NCBI GenBank assembly: GCA_036562755.1
Contig: DATCJN010000025.1
Span: 1-43,681 of the forward strand
Direction: 5' to 3'
Source: DUVY01 sp036562755
GTDB taxonomy: Bacteria; Bacillota; Clostridia; Christensenellales; DUVY01
Length of the DNA: 43,681 nt
The first letter of the stretch is position 1. Every line of letters begins with the position of its first letter. Under the pieces are notes generated by a model that saw only the letters and a list, made by a program, of their open reading frames with translations, was not told the origin of the DNA and did not search any database. Positions 22,495-31,230 of this stretch are shown one piece after another. The position numbers and the translations under genes are program-made.

Positions 22495-24885
22495 ATGAAA
22501 GTTCCTTTGAGTTGGTTACAAGATTTTGTTGATATAAGCGATATAACTCCCGAGGTTTTGGCGGATAAATTAACAAACATCGGTTTCGAGATAGAAGAAA
22601 TAATTTACTTGGGGCAAAACATCGAAAAGGTATATACGGGAAAAATAAAAAAGATTGAAAAGCACCCAAATGCCGATAAATTAGTCGTTTGCACGCTGGA
22701 TATGGGTTCAGAAGTTTTGACAATAGTAACGGGCGCGACAAATGTAAATGAAGGCGATGTGGTGCCCGTAGCTACAGACGGCGCAATTTTGCCTTGCGGC
22801 AAAAATATTAAAAACAGCGTTCTAAGAGGGGTGGCCTCTCAAGGTATGCTTTGTTCGGGAGAAGAGCTTTGCATAGATGACACTGTGATTGAGGGAGCCG
22901 AAGTCGATGGAATTTTAATTTTGCCTCCCGAAACGAGATTAGGTTTGGATATTAAAACCGTTTTAGGTTTAGACGATTACGTTTTTGACATTTCTATTAC
23001 ACCCAACAGACCTGATTGCAACAGCATATGGGGTATAGCGCGCGAAGTAGGTGCCGTATTGGGCAAAAAGGTTAATACGCCTTCTTTAAAATATGAGGCC
23101 GATACCTCTATCAAAAACGACATTAAGGTAAATATCTTGAATTATGATTTATGCCCAAGATACATGGCTGGACGCGTAAAAGACGTTATAATCGCTCCTT
23201 CGCCCAAATGGATGCGCGACAGATTAAGAAAGGTGGGCATAAGGGCGATTAACAATTTCGCGGACATCACTAACTATGTCTTAATTGAAGTCGGTCAACC
23301 TATGCACGCGTTCGATTATATGAACATTCAAGACGGAACGATTAATGTCAGAACGGCAAAAGACGGCGAAAGCATAACGGCTTTGGACGGAAAAACCTAT
23401 ACCTTAAAATCCGACCAATTGGTTATCGCCGACGCGCAAAAGCCCGTAGCGATAGCGGGTATAATGGGCGGCGAATACAGCTCTATTTTGCCCGACACTA
23501 CTGAAGTTGTATTTGAATCAGCAATTTTCGCGCGCGGCAGCGTAAGAACCACTTCCAGAAGCCTTGGCTTGTCTTCCGATTCAAGCGCAAGATTTACAAA
23601 AGGCGTTGATTATTGGTCTTGTCAGACCGGCATGCAAAGGGCGCTCGCGCTTGTCTATGAATTAGGATGCGGCAAGATAGTGGGCGAGATTGTTGATGTA
23701 AAACAAAACGAGCCCAAAGAAAAGGTTATTGACGTTTCTATTCAAAGAATAAACAACTTGCTTGGAATAGCTATTTCGCCGCAAACAATGGTAGAGATAT
23801 TGGAAAAATTAGAAATCAAATGCCAAGTTAAAGGCGATACATTAACTTGCGTAATACCTTTGTTTAGAACTGATTTAGAAAACCACGCAGACATTGCCGA
23901 AGAAATAATAAGATATTACGGTTATGACAAAATCGGCTTAACTTTGCCTGAAACAAGCCCGAATATCAAAATCGGAAGCAATAAATTTTATAAGGCTGCA
24001 GCTATAACTAAGCAAACAATGGTAGGGCTTGGATTAAGCGAAATTTTAACTTATTCGTTTATCAATAAGGATTGGTTGATAAAACTTAACTTAAAAGACG
24101 ACGATTACAGACTAAAAACTATAAAACTGTTAAACCCCTTAAGCGAAGAATACGAAGCAATGAGAACGACTCTCATACCTAATCTTTTGGGGGTAGCGGC
24201 ATATAACTTAAATCATAAAAATAATGAATTTAAATTATTCGAACTGTCAAGAGTGTATTTGCCTAAAGAATTGCCGCTTACAGAGTTGCCTCAAGAGCCT
24301 AACTATCTAGGCGCGGTTATTTGCTCAAAAGATGACAGCTTCTTCACCGTAAAGGGCATTGTGGAAAATATTTTGCAAGATTTTGGTCTTAAGGCTGAAT
24401 ATTCAAGATCAACCGAACCCTTCTTGCATCCCGGCATAAGCGCGGACGTGATTGTCAATAATCAAAAAGTAGGATTTTTAGGCGCTGTACATCCTAGCGT
24501 CTTAAAAAACTTCGATATTGAAAAGTCTTTGCTTGTGTTAGAATTGGATTATGATAAGGTATGGCAAAACAATAAGGCAATAACATTTAAGCCCTTATCT
24601 AAATTCCAAGCTATAGAAAGAGACCTGGCGTTCCTAGTAAAAGAAGAGATTCCGGCTCAAGACTTAATTAAGGAAATCCAAAATTGCGGCGGAACCAATC
24701 TTGAATCCGTAGAATTATTTGACGTCTATACGGGCTCTCAAATCCAGAAAGGATATAAGAGCATGGCGTTCTCTTTGGTGTTCAGGTCGCACGAAACCAC
24801 GCTAAAAGACCAAGATATCGTCAAAAATATTGATAAAATAATAAGAACGTTGAAGTATAAATACAATGCGGAATTGCGCTCCTAA
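22495..24885 (+). CDS. pheT: Phenylalanyl-tRNA synthetase beta subunit
   Basis: 796 residues, full length. Visible parts are the N-terminal tRNA-binding (EMAP II-like) domain (about 40-150), the B3/B4 editing region (ITPNRPDCNSIWGIAREVGA, then RYMAGRV...), B5 (QRINNLLGI), the catalytic-like core (LNPLSEEYEAMRTTLIPNLL) and a C-terminal ferredoxin-fold anticodon-binding domain (about 705-796, ending in RTLKYKYNAELRS). It binds and edits tRNA-Phe together with PheS. AGGAG lies in the 17-base gap after pheS. The last 20 bases overlap the start of the U32-family gene, so that gene is almost certainly co-transcribed. Confidence 0.98.
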   Translation: MKVPLSWLQDFVDISDITPEVLADKLTNIGFEIEEIIYLGQNIEKVYTGKIKKIEKHPNADKLVVCTLDMGSEVLTIVTGATNVNEGDVVPVATDGAILPCGKNIKNSVLRGVASQGMLCSGEELCIDDTVIEGAEVDGILILPPETRLGLDIKTVLGLDDYVFDISITPNRPDCNSIWGIAREVGAVLGKKVNTPSLKYEADTSIKNDIKVNILNYDLCPRYMAGRVKDVIIAPSPKWMRDRLRKVGIRAINNFADITNYVLIEVGQPMHAFDYMNIQDGTINVRTAKDGESITALDGKTYTLKSDQLVIADAQKPVAIAGIMGGEYSSILPDTTEVVFESAIFARGSVRTTSRSLGLSSDSSARFTKGVDYWSCQTGMQRALALVYELGCGKIVGEIVDVKQNEPKEKVIDVSIQRINNLLGIAISPQTMVEILEKLEIKCQVKGDTLTCVIPLFRTDLENHADIAEEIIRYYGYDKIGLTLPETSPNIKIGSNKFYKAAAITKQTMVGLGLSEILTYSFINKDWLIKLNLKDDDYRLKTIKLLNPLSEEYEAMRTTLIPNLLGVAAYNLNHKNNEFKLFELSRVYLPKELPLTELPQEPNYLGAVICSKDDSFFTVKGIVENILQDFGLKAEYSRSTEPFLHPGISADVIVNNQKVGFLGAVHPSVLKNFDIEKSLLVLELDYDKVWQNNKAITFKPLSKFQAIERDLAFLVKEEIPAQDLIKEIQNCGGTNLESVELFDVYTGSQIQKGYKSMAFSLVFRSHETTLKDQDIVKNIDKIIRTLKYKYNAELRS

Positions 24886-27079
24886 AGCGGAAATTTTGGC
24901 GCCTGCGGGCAATGAAGACAGCCTAAAAGCCGCGGTTGATTACGGCGCCGACGCGATATATTTGGGACTAGACAAATATAACGCGCGTGCATCGGCGCGA
25001 AACTTTATGCTGGATAATTTGCAAAAATGGCTGAATTACACTCATTTGTTTGGCGTCAAAGTATATCTTGCCGTAAATATTTTGTTAAACGACCAAGAAT
25101 GCGAAGAAGCATTTCAAACAATAATCAACGCCCATAATATGGGCGTTGATGCCGTTATTGTGCAAGATATCGGGCTAATGAAATTATTGGCTTCCAACGC
25201 GCCTGAAATCAAAATTCATTGCAGCACTCAAATGGGCATTCATAATTATTTGGGGGCAAGATGGGCGCTTGATAACGGCGCTAAGCGCGTGATTTTATCG
25301 AGAGAGTGTTCGCTTGAGGATATAAAATCCATTTCTCAAAATGTAGATATTGAAATAGAGCATTTTGTTTTGGGCGCGTTGTGCGTTTGCTTTTCAGGCA
25401 ACTGCTATTATTCGTCCAGAATTGCAGGCTTGAGCGGCAACCGCGGAAGATGCCTTCAGCTTTGTCGCAAAAAGTATTCATTAATAAGCGATAAAAAAAC
25501 CATAGAAGAGGGATATTTATTAAGCCCGGCTGACCAAAACTTGACGCAATATCTATATGAACTGATAAACGCGGGCGTAACATCGTTTAAAATTGAAGGA
25601 CGGCTAAAACGGCCCGAATATGTAGCGCAAGCAGTCAAAACAGTAAGAAAAGCCTTAGAAAATAACGCTGTTGACGCCAACGATTTAAACAATTTAAAAA
25701 TGATGTTTAATCGAGGCGGATATTCGACGGGATATTATAAGAAAGCGTCTAATTATAACAATCTTATATACGCAAAACACCCCGCGCATGGGGGCGTTAA
25801 TGTGGGTAGAGTTAAAAGCTTTTACAAAGACACTTTGCGATTAGATAGCGATTATATTTTTACCGACGGCGACGGATTTAAAATCTTTAGGGCGGGCGAG
25901 GAAGTAGGAAACGCGCTGGCCTGCAACGGCCAATTAAAGTATAGGGGAGAAGTCAAAACGGGCGATGAGGTAAATATTACTTCAAGCGCAAAACTTATAG
26001 ATTCATTGCAAAGCTATACCAGAAAGTTAAAGGTTAAATTTAAATACGAAATTAAACAAAATTCTCCCATAAAAATAACTGCGCGGCATAACGATGTTTT
26101 GGCGGAATACACGTCTGATTACATTGCTTCGCCGGCGATAACGGCAAAAATATCAAAAGACGATGTAATTTCAAGCGCTTCAAGACTAAACGATACGGAA
26201 TTTGAACTGGAGGATATAGAAATAGATTTAGCAGGAGACGTTTTTATACCAAAATCCGTGCTCAATAATTGCAGAAGAGAGGCGATAAGGCTATTAACAG
26301 ATGCCGTTATAGCAAAAAATCGTTCTTATAGTAGTATTTTGTCGAATAGAGTACTATGCAAAAACAATTATTCTTATAATTTTAAACCTCTATCGCCCCA
26401 AAAAATGATTGTTTTATCCGATATAAATCTTTTTGATAACCAAATCTCAGAGCTTGGCGATATTTTTATTTATAATCCGGACGATTATGAGAGTTTGTCG
26501 CCTAAGCCCAGCTTCAATAAACCTATTTATCTAAATTTATTTAACCTTGCTGATTGCGAAGATTTAGAATTATTATTAAAAATTCAAGATTGTATTAAGA
26601 CTTATGACGGCATAGCAGCCAATAATGTCTATGCTATAGAACTCGCAAAACATCTGGATATGGATTATATAGCGGGGATTGGGCTAAATATTTTTAATAA
26701 TTATGCAATGGATGTAGGCGCGAAATATTATATTGCTTCGCCTGAAAATTATAAAGGGTTAAAAAACGCTTTTGTCTACTCGTATGGCAAATATCCTTTG
26801 ATGACAGTTAAATTTTGTCCTATTAAGTCTAATTGCTCAAATTGCGCTTTTAATAAAAATTATTATTTAAAAGACGACCATAACAAACTTCTAAAAATAA
26901 AACGCGTTAAGCTTTCAAGGTGTTATTTCCAACTTCTCGATGATGACGCCTTAAATTTACCCTCCAACGAGCAAGGTAATCTTGTGTTATATGACTTTAC
27001 GGACTATAATAAAAAACAGATTTTTGATATAATGAATAATGTTGATAATCAAAAAAGATATTTTCCTAAGGTAAAATAA
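24866..27079 (+). CDS. U32 peptidase-family protein (probable RNA cytidine hydroxylase, RlhA-like)
   Basis: 737 residues. The N-terminal part (1-290) is the U32 domain, AEILAPAGNEDSLKAAVDYGADAIYLGL, ending in the signature region FVLGALCVCFSGNCYYSSRIAGLSGNRGRC LQLCR (several cysteines for an iron-sulfur cluster). A second domain of about 400 residues fits the DUF3656-type extension. A C-terminal cysteine group reads CPIKSNCSNC. Although named peptidases, characterised long U32 proteins such as E. coli RlhA hydroxylate cytidine 2501 in 23S rRNA, and others (TrhP) act on tRNA uridine. RlhA-like activity is therefore the best guess. It starts 20 bases inside pheT with no clear ribosome site, and mutS2 begins 6 bases after its stop. 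Confidence 0.88.
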   Translation: MRNCAPKAEILAPAGNEDSLKAAVDYGADAIYLGLDKYNARASARNFMLDNLQKWLNYTHLFGVKVYLAVNILLNDQECEEAFQTIINAHNMGVDAVIVQDIGLMKLLASNAPEIKIHCSTQMGIHNYLGARWALDNGAKRVILSRECSLEDIKSISQNVDIEIEHFVLGALCVCFSGNCYYSSRIAGLSGNRGRCLQLCRKKYSLISDKKTIEEGYLLSPADQNLTQYLYELINAGVTSFKIEGRLKRPEYVAQAVKTVRKALENNAVDANDLNNLKMMFNRGGYSTGYYKKASNYNNLIYAKHPAHGGVNVGRVKSFYKDTLRLDSDYIFTDGDGFKIFRAGEEVGNALACNGQLKYRGEVKTGDEVNITSSAKLIDSLQSYTRKLKVKFKYEIKQNSPIKITARHNDVLAEYTSDYIASPAITAKISKDDVISSASRLNDTEFELEDIEIDLAGDVFIPKSVLNNCRREAIRLLTDAVIAKNRSYSSILSNRVLCKNNYSYNFKPLSPQKMIVLSDINLFDNQISELGDIFIYNPDDYESLSPKPSFNKPIYLNLFNLADCEDLELLLKIQDCIKTYDGIAANNVYAIELAKHLDMDYIAGIGLNIFNNYAMDVGAKYYIASPENYKGLKNAFVYSYGKYPLMTVKFCPIKSNCSNCAFNKNYYLKDDHNKLLKIKRVKLSRCYFQLLDDDALNLPSNEQGNLVLYDFTDYNKKQIFDIMNNVDNQKRYFPKVK

Positions 27080-27085
27080 TTTGAA

Positions 27086-29470
27086 ATGACCTCAAAAGAA
27101 GTATTGAATATTATTGAATTCGATAAGGTTTTAAATTTGGCCTCTAACTACGCTATATCGAATATCGCCAAAGAAAGAATTTTAGACACAGTTCCTACAG
27201 ACGATTTTGAACAGGCAAACTGCGAATTGGATTTAACGTTTGAGGCTTTTAAAATATTATATGAAAAAACAATAGACCCTATTGATTACTTTGACGACAT
27301 AGCGCCTTTAATTAATAAAGCGCGGATCAACGCCATGCTAAGCTGCGGCGAATTGTTAAAAATAGGCCGCTTAATAAAAAGCGCGCATAACGCGATTTCA
27401 AAACTAAAACCTTTTACGGAGTTCGATAAGCTTCAAAATATAGTCGTCGGGATGGTTCCGCTAAAGAAGCTGTTAGATAATATCCAGCTTTGTATTTTGG
27501 ACGAAAACGAAGTTAACGACCAAGCGTCAGAAAAATTAGCCTCTATTAGAAGAAAGATAGCTAATTGCAAAGCAAATATTAAAGAAAAGCTTAACGCTTA
27601 TATAAAATCGCCGTCTTATTCTAAATACTTGCAAGACAGTATTATAACCGTCCGCAACGAGCGTTTTGTTATTCCCGTAAAAATGGAATACAAAAGCGAA
27701 ATTAAAGGTTTATTGCACGATCAGTCATCAAGCAAGGCAACGGCATTTATTGAACCTATACAAGTCGTCGAACTTAATAACCAATTAAAATCATTATTAA
27801 TAGACGAACAACTAGAAATAGAAAGAATATTAACAGAGCTAACGCTTGAAGTCAACAATAATTCTGATGCGTTAACACAAAACCTAAACTCGCTAATATC
27901 TCTTGATATTATCTTTGCCAAGGCGCGATATGCCGAGCATGTAAAAGCCGTAAAGCCAAATCTTATTAAAGATAATTATATTAATATAAAAAAGGGCAGA
28001 CATCCTTTAATTCCTGCCGATAAAGTCGTTCCAATAGATATTGAATTGGGAAGAGAGCATAAGGTATTAATCATTTCCGGTCCAAATACGGGCGGTAAAA
28101 CGGTATCATTAAAAACCGTAGGCTTATTTTCCGTAATGGCGGCAAGCGGTTTTATGATTCCCGCTCAAGAAGTATATGTGCCAATTTTTAATAGGGTATT
28201 TTGCGATATAGGCGATTTTCAAAGCATAGAAAACTCTTTGAGCACATATTCATCGCATATTAAAAATCTCGTAGATATTACCGATAATCTAACACAAGGA
28301 AGTCTCATTTTAATAGACGAAATAGGCGCGGGTACAGATCCCACAGAAGGCGCCGCGCTTGCAATAGGCGTAATTAAATATATACTCAAATACGATGTCT
28401 TGGCGGTCATTACCACACACTATTCTGAATTAAAAGAATTTTCCTTGACTCATCCTAATATCCGCAACGCGTCTATGGAATTTGATTATAAAACGCTATT
28501 ACCCACTTATAAGATCTTGATGGACCTGCCCGGAACCAGCAACGCGCTTGCAATAGCGGGGCATTTGGGATTAAAACAAGATATTCTAAAAGAGGCTAAG
28601 CTAGCGATTAATCAAGAAAAACACAATTTCGAAAACGTGCTAAGGCTCGCGCGCGCTCTAAAAACCCAAGCCGAGAAAGAATACGAGCAAGCCCAGTTAG
28701 AGCGCGAACAATTACAGAAAAAGATACAAGAAGTTATTAAAGAAAAAGAAGAACTGGCCAAAATTAAAGACAAAATTCAATCCAAAGCCGATCAAGAAGT
28801 TAAAGAAATAATAAGACGAAAAACAGAGCAAGCTAACGAGTATTTGGAGCAAATATCTCAAATATTAAAACAAGCCGAATTGGATTCAAGCACGCTTCTT
28901 AAAGCAAAACAGTTTAGAACGGCTATTGAAAAACAGCTATATGAAACAGAAGCCGAGCAAAATCAAGATATTTTAGAACTGCCCGCTGAAAAAATAAAAG
29001 TAGGTATGAACGCTTATTTGATAAATCTCAATAAAGAATGCATCGTTTTATCTTTGCCCGACAAGAAAAACGAAGTGGAAGTAAGCGTGGGCAATATGAA
29101 ACTCAATGTCAAGGTTAAAGATTTAGGCATTTTAAAAGATACGGCTTTAAGACAACAAGAGAAAAAAGAGCCAAAAATAAAACCAAAAATTCAAAATGTC
29201 GAAGCGATGCCTGTTTCGCAAGCGTTATATGAGATTAATATTTTGGGAAATACTGTAGACGAAGCAGAGGCGAAATTGGACTTATTTATAGATAACGCGC
29301 TTAGAAGCAATATGACCGAAATAAAAATCGTCCACGGCAAAGGCACGGGAGCGTTAAGACGCGGAGTTCATGATTATTTAAAAACGCACAGGGCGATATG
29401 CGGCTTTAGATTAGGTTTGCCAAACGAGGGCGGCAGCGGAGTAACAATTGTTACATTAAAATCAATGTGA
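27086..29470 (+). CDS. mutS2: MutS2 protein with a degenerate Smr domain
   Basis: 794 residues. There is no mismatch-recognition domain (no FxE motif), as expected for MutS2. Core and clamp region 1-310; ATPase with Walker A GPNTGGKT (332-339), Walker B region SLILIDEIGAGTDP and the TTHYSELK switch; a long charged coiled coil (about 510-630); and a C-terminal Smr domain (about 715-794) with HGKGTGALR (750-758). The Smr LDLR motif is not conserved: the aligned stretch reads E716-I-N-I-L-G721. In Bacillus MutS2 acts on collided ribosomes and in recombination control, so an RNA- or ribosome-related role would fit the neighbouring tRNA synthetase and RNA-modification genes. The ribosome site (AAGG) is weak and far from ATG, and the gene probably depends on upstream transcription. 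Confidence 0.95.
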   Translation: MTSKEVLNIIEFDKVLNLASNYAISNIAKERILDTVPTDDFEQANCELDLTFEAFKILYEKTIDPIDYFDDIAPLINKARINAMLSCGELLKIGRLIKSAHNAISKLKPFTEFDKLQNIVVGMVPLKKLLDNIQLCILDENEVNDQASEKLASIRRKIANCKANIKEKLNAYIKSPSYSKYLQDSIITVRNERFVIPVKMEYKSEIKGLLHDQSSSKATAFIEPIQVVELNNQLKSLLIDEQLEIERILTELTLEVNNNSDALTQNLNSLISLDIIFAKARYAEHVKAVKPNLIKDNYINIKKGRHPLIPADKVVPIDIELGREHKVLIISGPNTGGKTVSLKTVGLFSVMAASGFMIPAQEVYVPIFNRVFCDIGDFQSIENSLSTYSSHIKNLVDITDNLTQGSLILIDEIGAGTDPTEGAALAIGVIKYILKYDVLAVITTHYSELKEFSLTHPNIRNASMEFDYKTLLPTYKILMDLPGTSNALAIAGHLGLKQDILKEAKLAINQEKHNFENVLRLARALKTQAEKEYEQAQLEREQLQKKIQEVIKEKEELAKIKDKIQSKADQEVKEIIRRKTEQANEYLEQISQILKQAELDSSTLLKAKQFRTAIEKQLYETEAEQNQDILELPAEKIKVGMNAYLINLNKECIVLSLPDKKNEVEVSVGNMKLNVKVKDLGILKDTALRQQEKKEPKIKPKIQNVEAMPVSQALYEINILGNTVDEAEAKLDLFIDNALRSNMTEIKIVHGKGTGALRRGVHDYLKTHRAICGFRLGLPNEGGSGVTIVTLKSM

Positions 29471-29476
29471 TATAAT
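29448..29476 (+). promoter_or_regulatory. Strong promoter for the desulfurase-thiI unit
   Basis: TTGTTA (29448-29453), exactly 17 bases, then TATAAT (29471-29476) with TG of an extended -10. It lies within the last codons of mutS2. The start site would fall near 29483, leaving a leader of only about 9 bases before the ATG at 29492. Confidence 0.65.
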
Positions 29477-29491
29477 ATTTAGGGTGATTTG

Positions 29492-30076
29492 ATGATAGAA
29501 ACCTATTTTGAGCAAAGTAATACATTAGAAAATCCCAACGCCAACAAAGGCAAGAAGCTTTTTTTCAAAATATTGTTTTATTTATTTATAGCTTTAGGAA
29601 TTTTCTTGGTAATATTTATACTAAATATGTATCCTATCCAAGAAGGCGTAAGTTGGCAACAGATAGTAATAGGATTGTTATTGTTGCTATTGTTGCCGAT
29701 TTCATTATTTGTCTCAGCTTTTTTCTTAAAAAAAATAATCAACAACATAAATCCTGTTTTTGATTATGTGTTAAACGGCAGAGATTTTTATATTTTACGA
29801 ATTTACGACAACGTTAAAAGAAAAAAATTTTTAAAAATTAACGTTTCACAGATGTCTTCGATAGGCAAAATATCATTAGAAAGCTATAATAGATACGCGT
29901 CAGATCCTAATATAAAAAAGGTGTTTGCGCTTACCAATCCTCAAAATGAAGAAAATATTTATTATATGTTGTATAACGAAGAGGGCAGAAAAATGCTGTT
30001 GCATTTTGAACCCAATGAAGAGTGCATTATGCATATTCGCCGCACCATTGGCAGAGATATAGTTGCAAGGAATTAA
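29492..30076 (+). CDS. Two-helix membrane protein with a soluble C-terminal domain, function unknown
   Basis: 194 residues from ATG 29492 (AGGGTGAT upstream; a TTG at 29489 is less likely). Residues 1-22 are polar, two membrane helices follow (about 24-46 and 58-80), and then comes a soluble domain of about 110 residues (FDYVLNGRDFYILRIYDNVKRKKFLKI and so on). The pattern of a short two-helix hairpin followed by a domain that begins with a tyrosine-rich beta strand resembles uncharacterised clostridial membrane proteins with PH-like domains, possibly DUF6106, but I could not confirm this. It is the first gene of a unit with the cysteine desulfurase (14 bases downstream) and thiI. No catalytic motif or cysteine cluster is visible. 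Confidence 0.75.
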   Translation: MIETYFEQSNTLENPNANKGKKLFFKILFYLFIALGIFLVIFILNMYPIQEGVSWQQIVIGLLLLLLLPISLFVSAFFLKKIINNINPVFDYVLNGRDFYILRIYDNVKRKKFLKINVSQMSSIGKISLESYNRYASDPNIKKVFALTNPQNEENIYYMLYNEEGRKMLLHFEPNEECIMHIRRTIGRDIVARN

Positions 30077-30090
30077 AAAGGCGAGCTGAT

Positions 30091-31212
30091 ATGATTTACC
30101 TAGATAACGCAGCCACTACAAAAATGTATGAAGAGCTGGTAGAGATTTATAAAGAATTCGGATGCGAAAAGTTCTTTAATCCGTCCTCTTTATATAAACC
30201 GTCTTTAGATGTCGCGCTAGAAATAAGAAAGGCAAAAGCTAAAATCTTAGAATTTTTCGGCAGCCAGGCGGGCGAGATAATTTTTACAGGCAGCGCGACC
30301 GAGGCCAATAACTTGGCAATAAGGGGCGTTCTAAAAAAGAATTCTAAGATAGTAATTTCCGAAGGCGAACATCCGTCCGTTTATAATACGATTCAAGACC
30401 TAAAAAACAATGGGGTAGAATGCGAAATCATACCCTTACAAAAAGACGGGCTTATTGATTCCCAAAAATTATATAACTTTGTTTCCCAAAACAAAGATAT
30501 TCGTTTGGTTTCCGTAATGCATGTAAGCAATGAGACCGGCGCGATTAATAATATTAAAGAAATCGTTCAAAATGTAAAAAAAATTAATCCTTCAATTATA
30601 TTTCACAGCGACGGAGTTCAGGCCTTTGCAAAAATAGACATAAAAAATTTAGGCGTTGACCTATATAGTATATCAGCACATAAAATAAAAGGCCCTAAAG
30701 GTATCGGCGCGCTCTATATTAAAAAAGGAGTCCGCCTAAACCCTATTATTACGGGCGGTGGACAGGAAAATAACTTAAGAAGCGGTACGGAAAACGTAGC
30801 CAACATCATCGCTTTTGCCCATGCTGCTAGATTATATAGCCAACAATATGACATTAATAAAATGTTAGAGTTTAGAACGGTATTTTTAGATATTTTGAAG
30901 AAAAAAATTTGCGACCTCATTGTTACTACGCAAGAGAACACCAATACCGTTCCTCATATTATTTCTTTAATTATACCTAAAATTAAAGGCGAAACTTTGC
31001 TTCATATTATGGAAAGCAAGGATATACTAATAGGGCTTGGTTCGGCTTGTTCTTCAAGGAGCAAGTCAAACCGAGTGTTGCAGGCGATGGGCTATTCGTC
31101 AAATTTGTCTGAAAGCTCGTTAAGGATAAGTTTTTCGCCCGATAATTCGCTTGAAGAAGTAATAACCGCAGCCGAAACATTGGCAAGCGCAATTTTAGAT
31201 TTTAGAAAATAA
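30091..31212 (+). CDS. Cysteine desulfurase (NifS/IscS family), probable partner of ThiI
   Basis: 373 residues from ATG 30091, giving MIYLDNAATTK as in the family; a longer frame from 30022 would add 23 residues without homology. This is a PLP-dependent fold-type I enzyme with H94 in EGEHPSVYN, SDGVQAF (D174), the PLP lysine K198 in SAHKIKGPKG, and the catalytic cysteine C320 in GLGSACSSRSK on a short loop. It takes sulfur from cysteine and passes it as a persulfide. Its place directly before thiI (18-base gap), as with nifZ-thiI in Bacillus, points to sulfur supply for 4-thiouridine in tRNA rather than general iron-sulfur assembly. Confidence 0.95.
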   Translation: MIYLDNAATTKMYEELVEIYKEFGCEKFFNPSSLYKPSLDVALEIRKAKAKILEFFGSQAGEIIFTGSATEANNLAIRGVLKKNSKIVISEGEHPSVYNTIQDLKNNGVECEIIPLQKDGLIDSQKLYNFVSQNKDIRLVSVMHVSNETGAINNIKEIVQNVKKINPSIIFHSDGVQAFAKIDIKNLGVDLYSISAHKIKGPKGIGALYIKKGVRLNPIITGGGQENNLRSGTENVANIIAFAHAARLYSQQYDINKMLEFRTVFLDILKKKICDLIVTTQENTNTVPHIISLIIPKIKGETLLHIMESKDILIGLGSACSSRSKSNRVLQAMGYSSNLSESSLRISFSPDNSLEEVITAAETLASAILDFRK

Positions 31213-31230
31213 GGACAGACTATAAGTGCC

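Noticed and set aside
25281..25583. Antisense open frames, such as those at 25281-25583, 22460-22741, 12672-12929, 14873-15247 and 35619-35927
   Set aside because: They lie wholly or mostly opposite strongly conserved genes, lack ribosome sites and family motifs, and have the composition of reverse-strand shadows.
30022..30090. Extended N-terminus of the cysteine desulfurase from 30022
   Set aside because: It lies within the previous gene in another frame and lacks similarity; the family begins at MIYLDNAATT, encoded from 30091.
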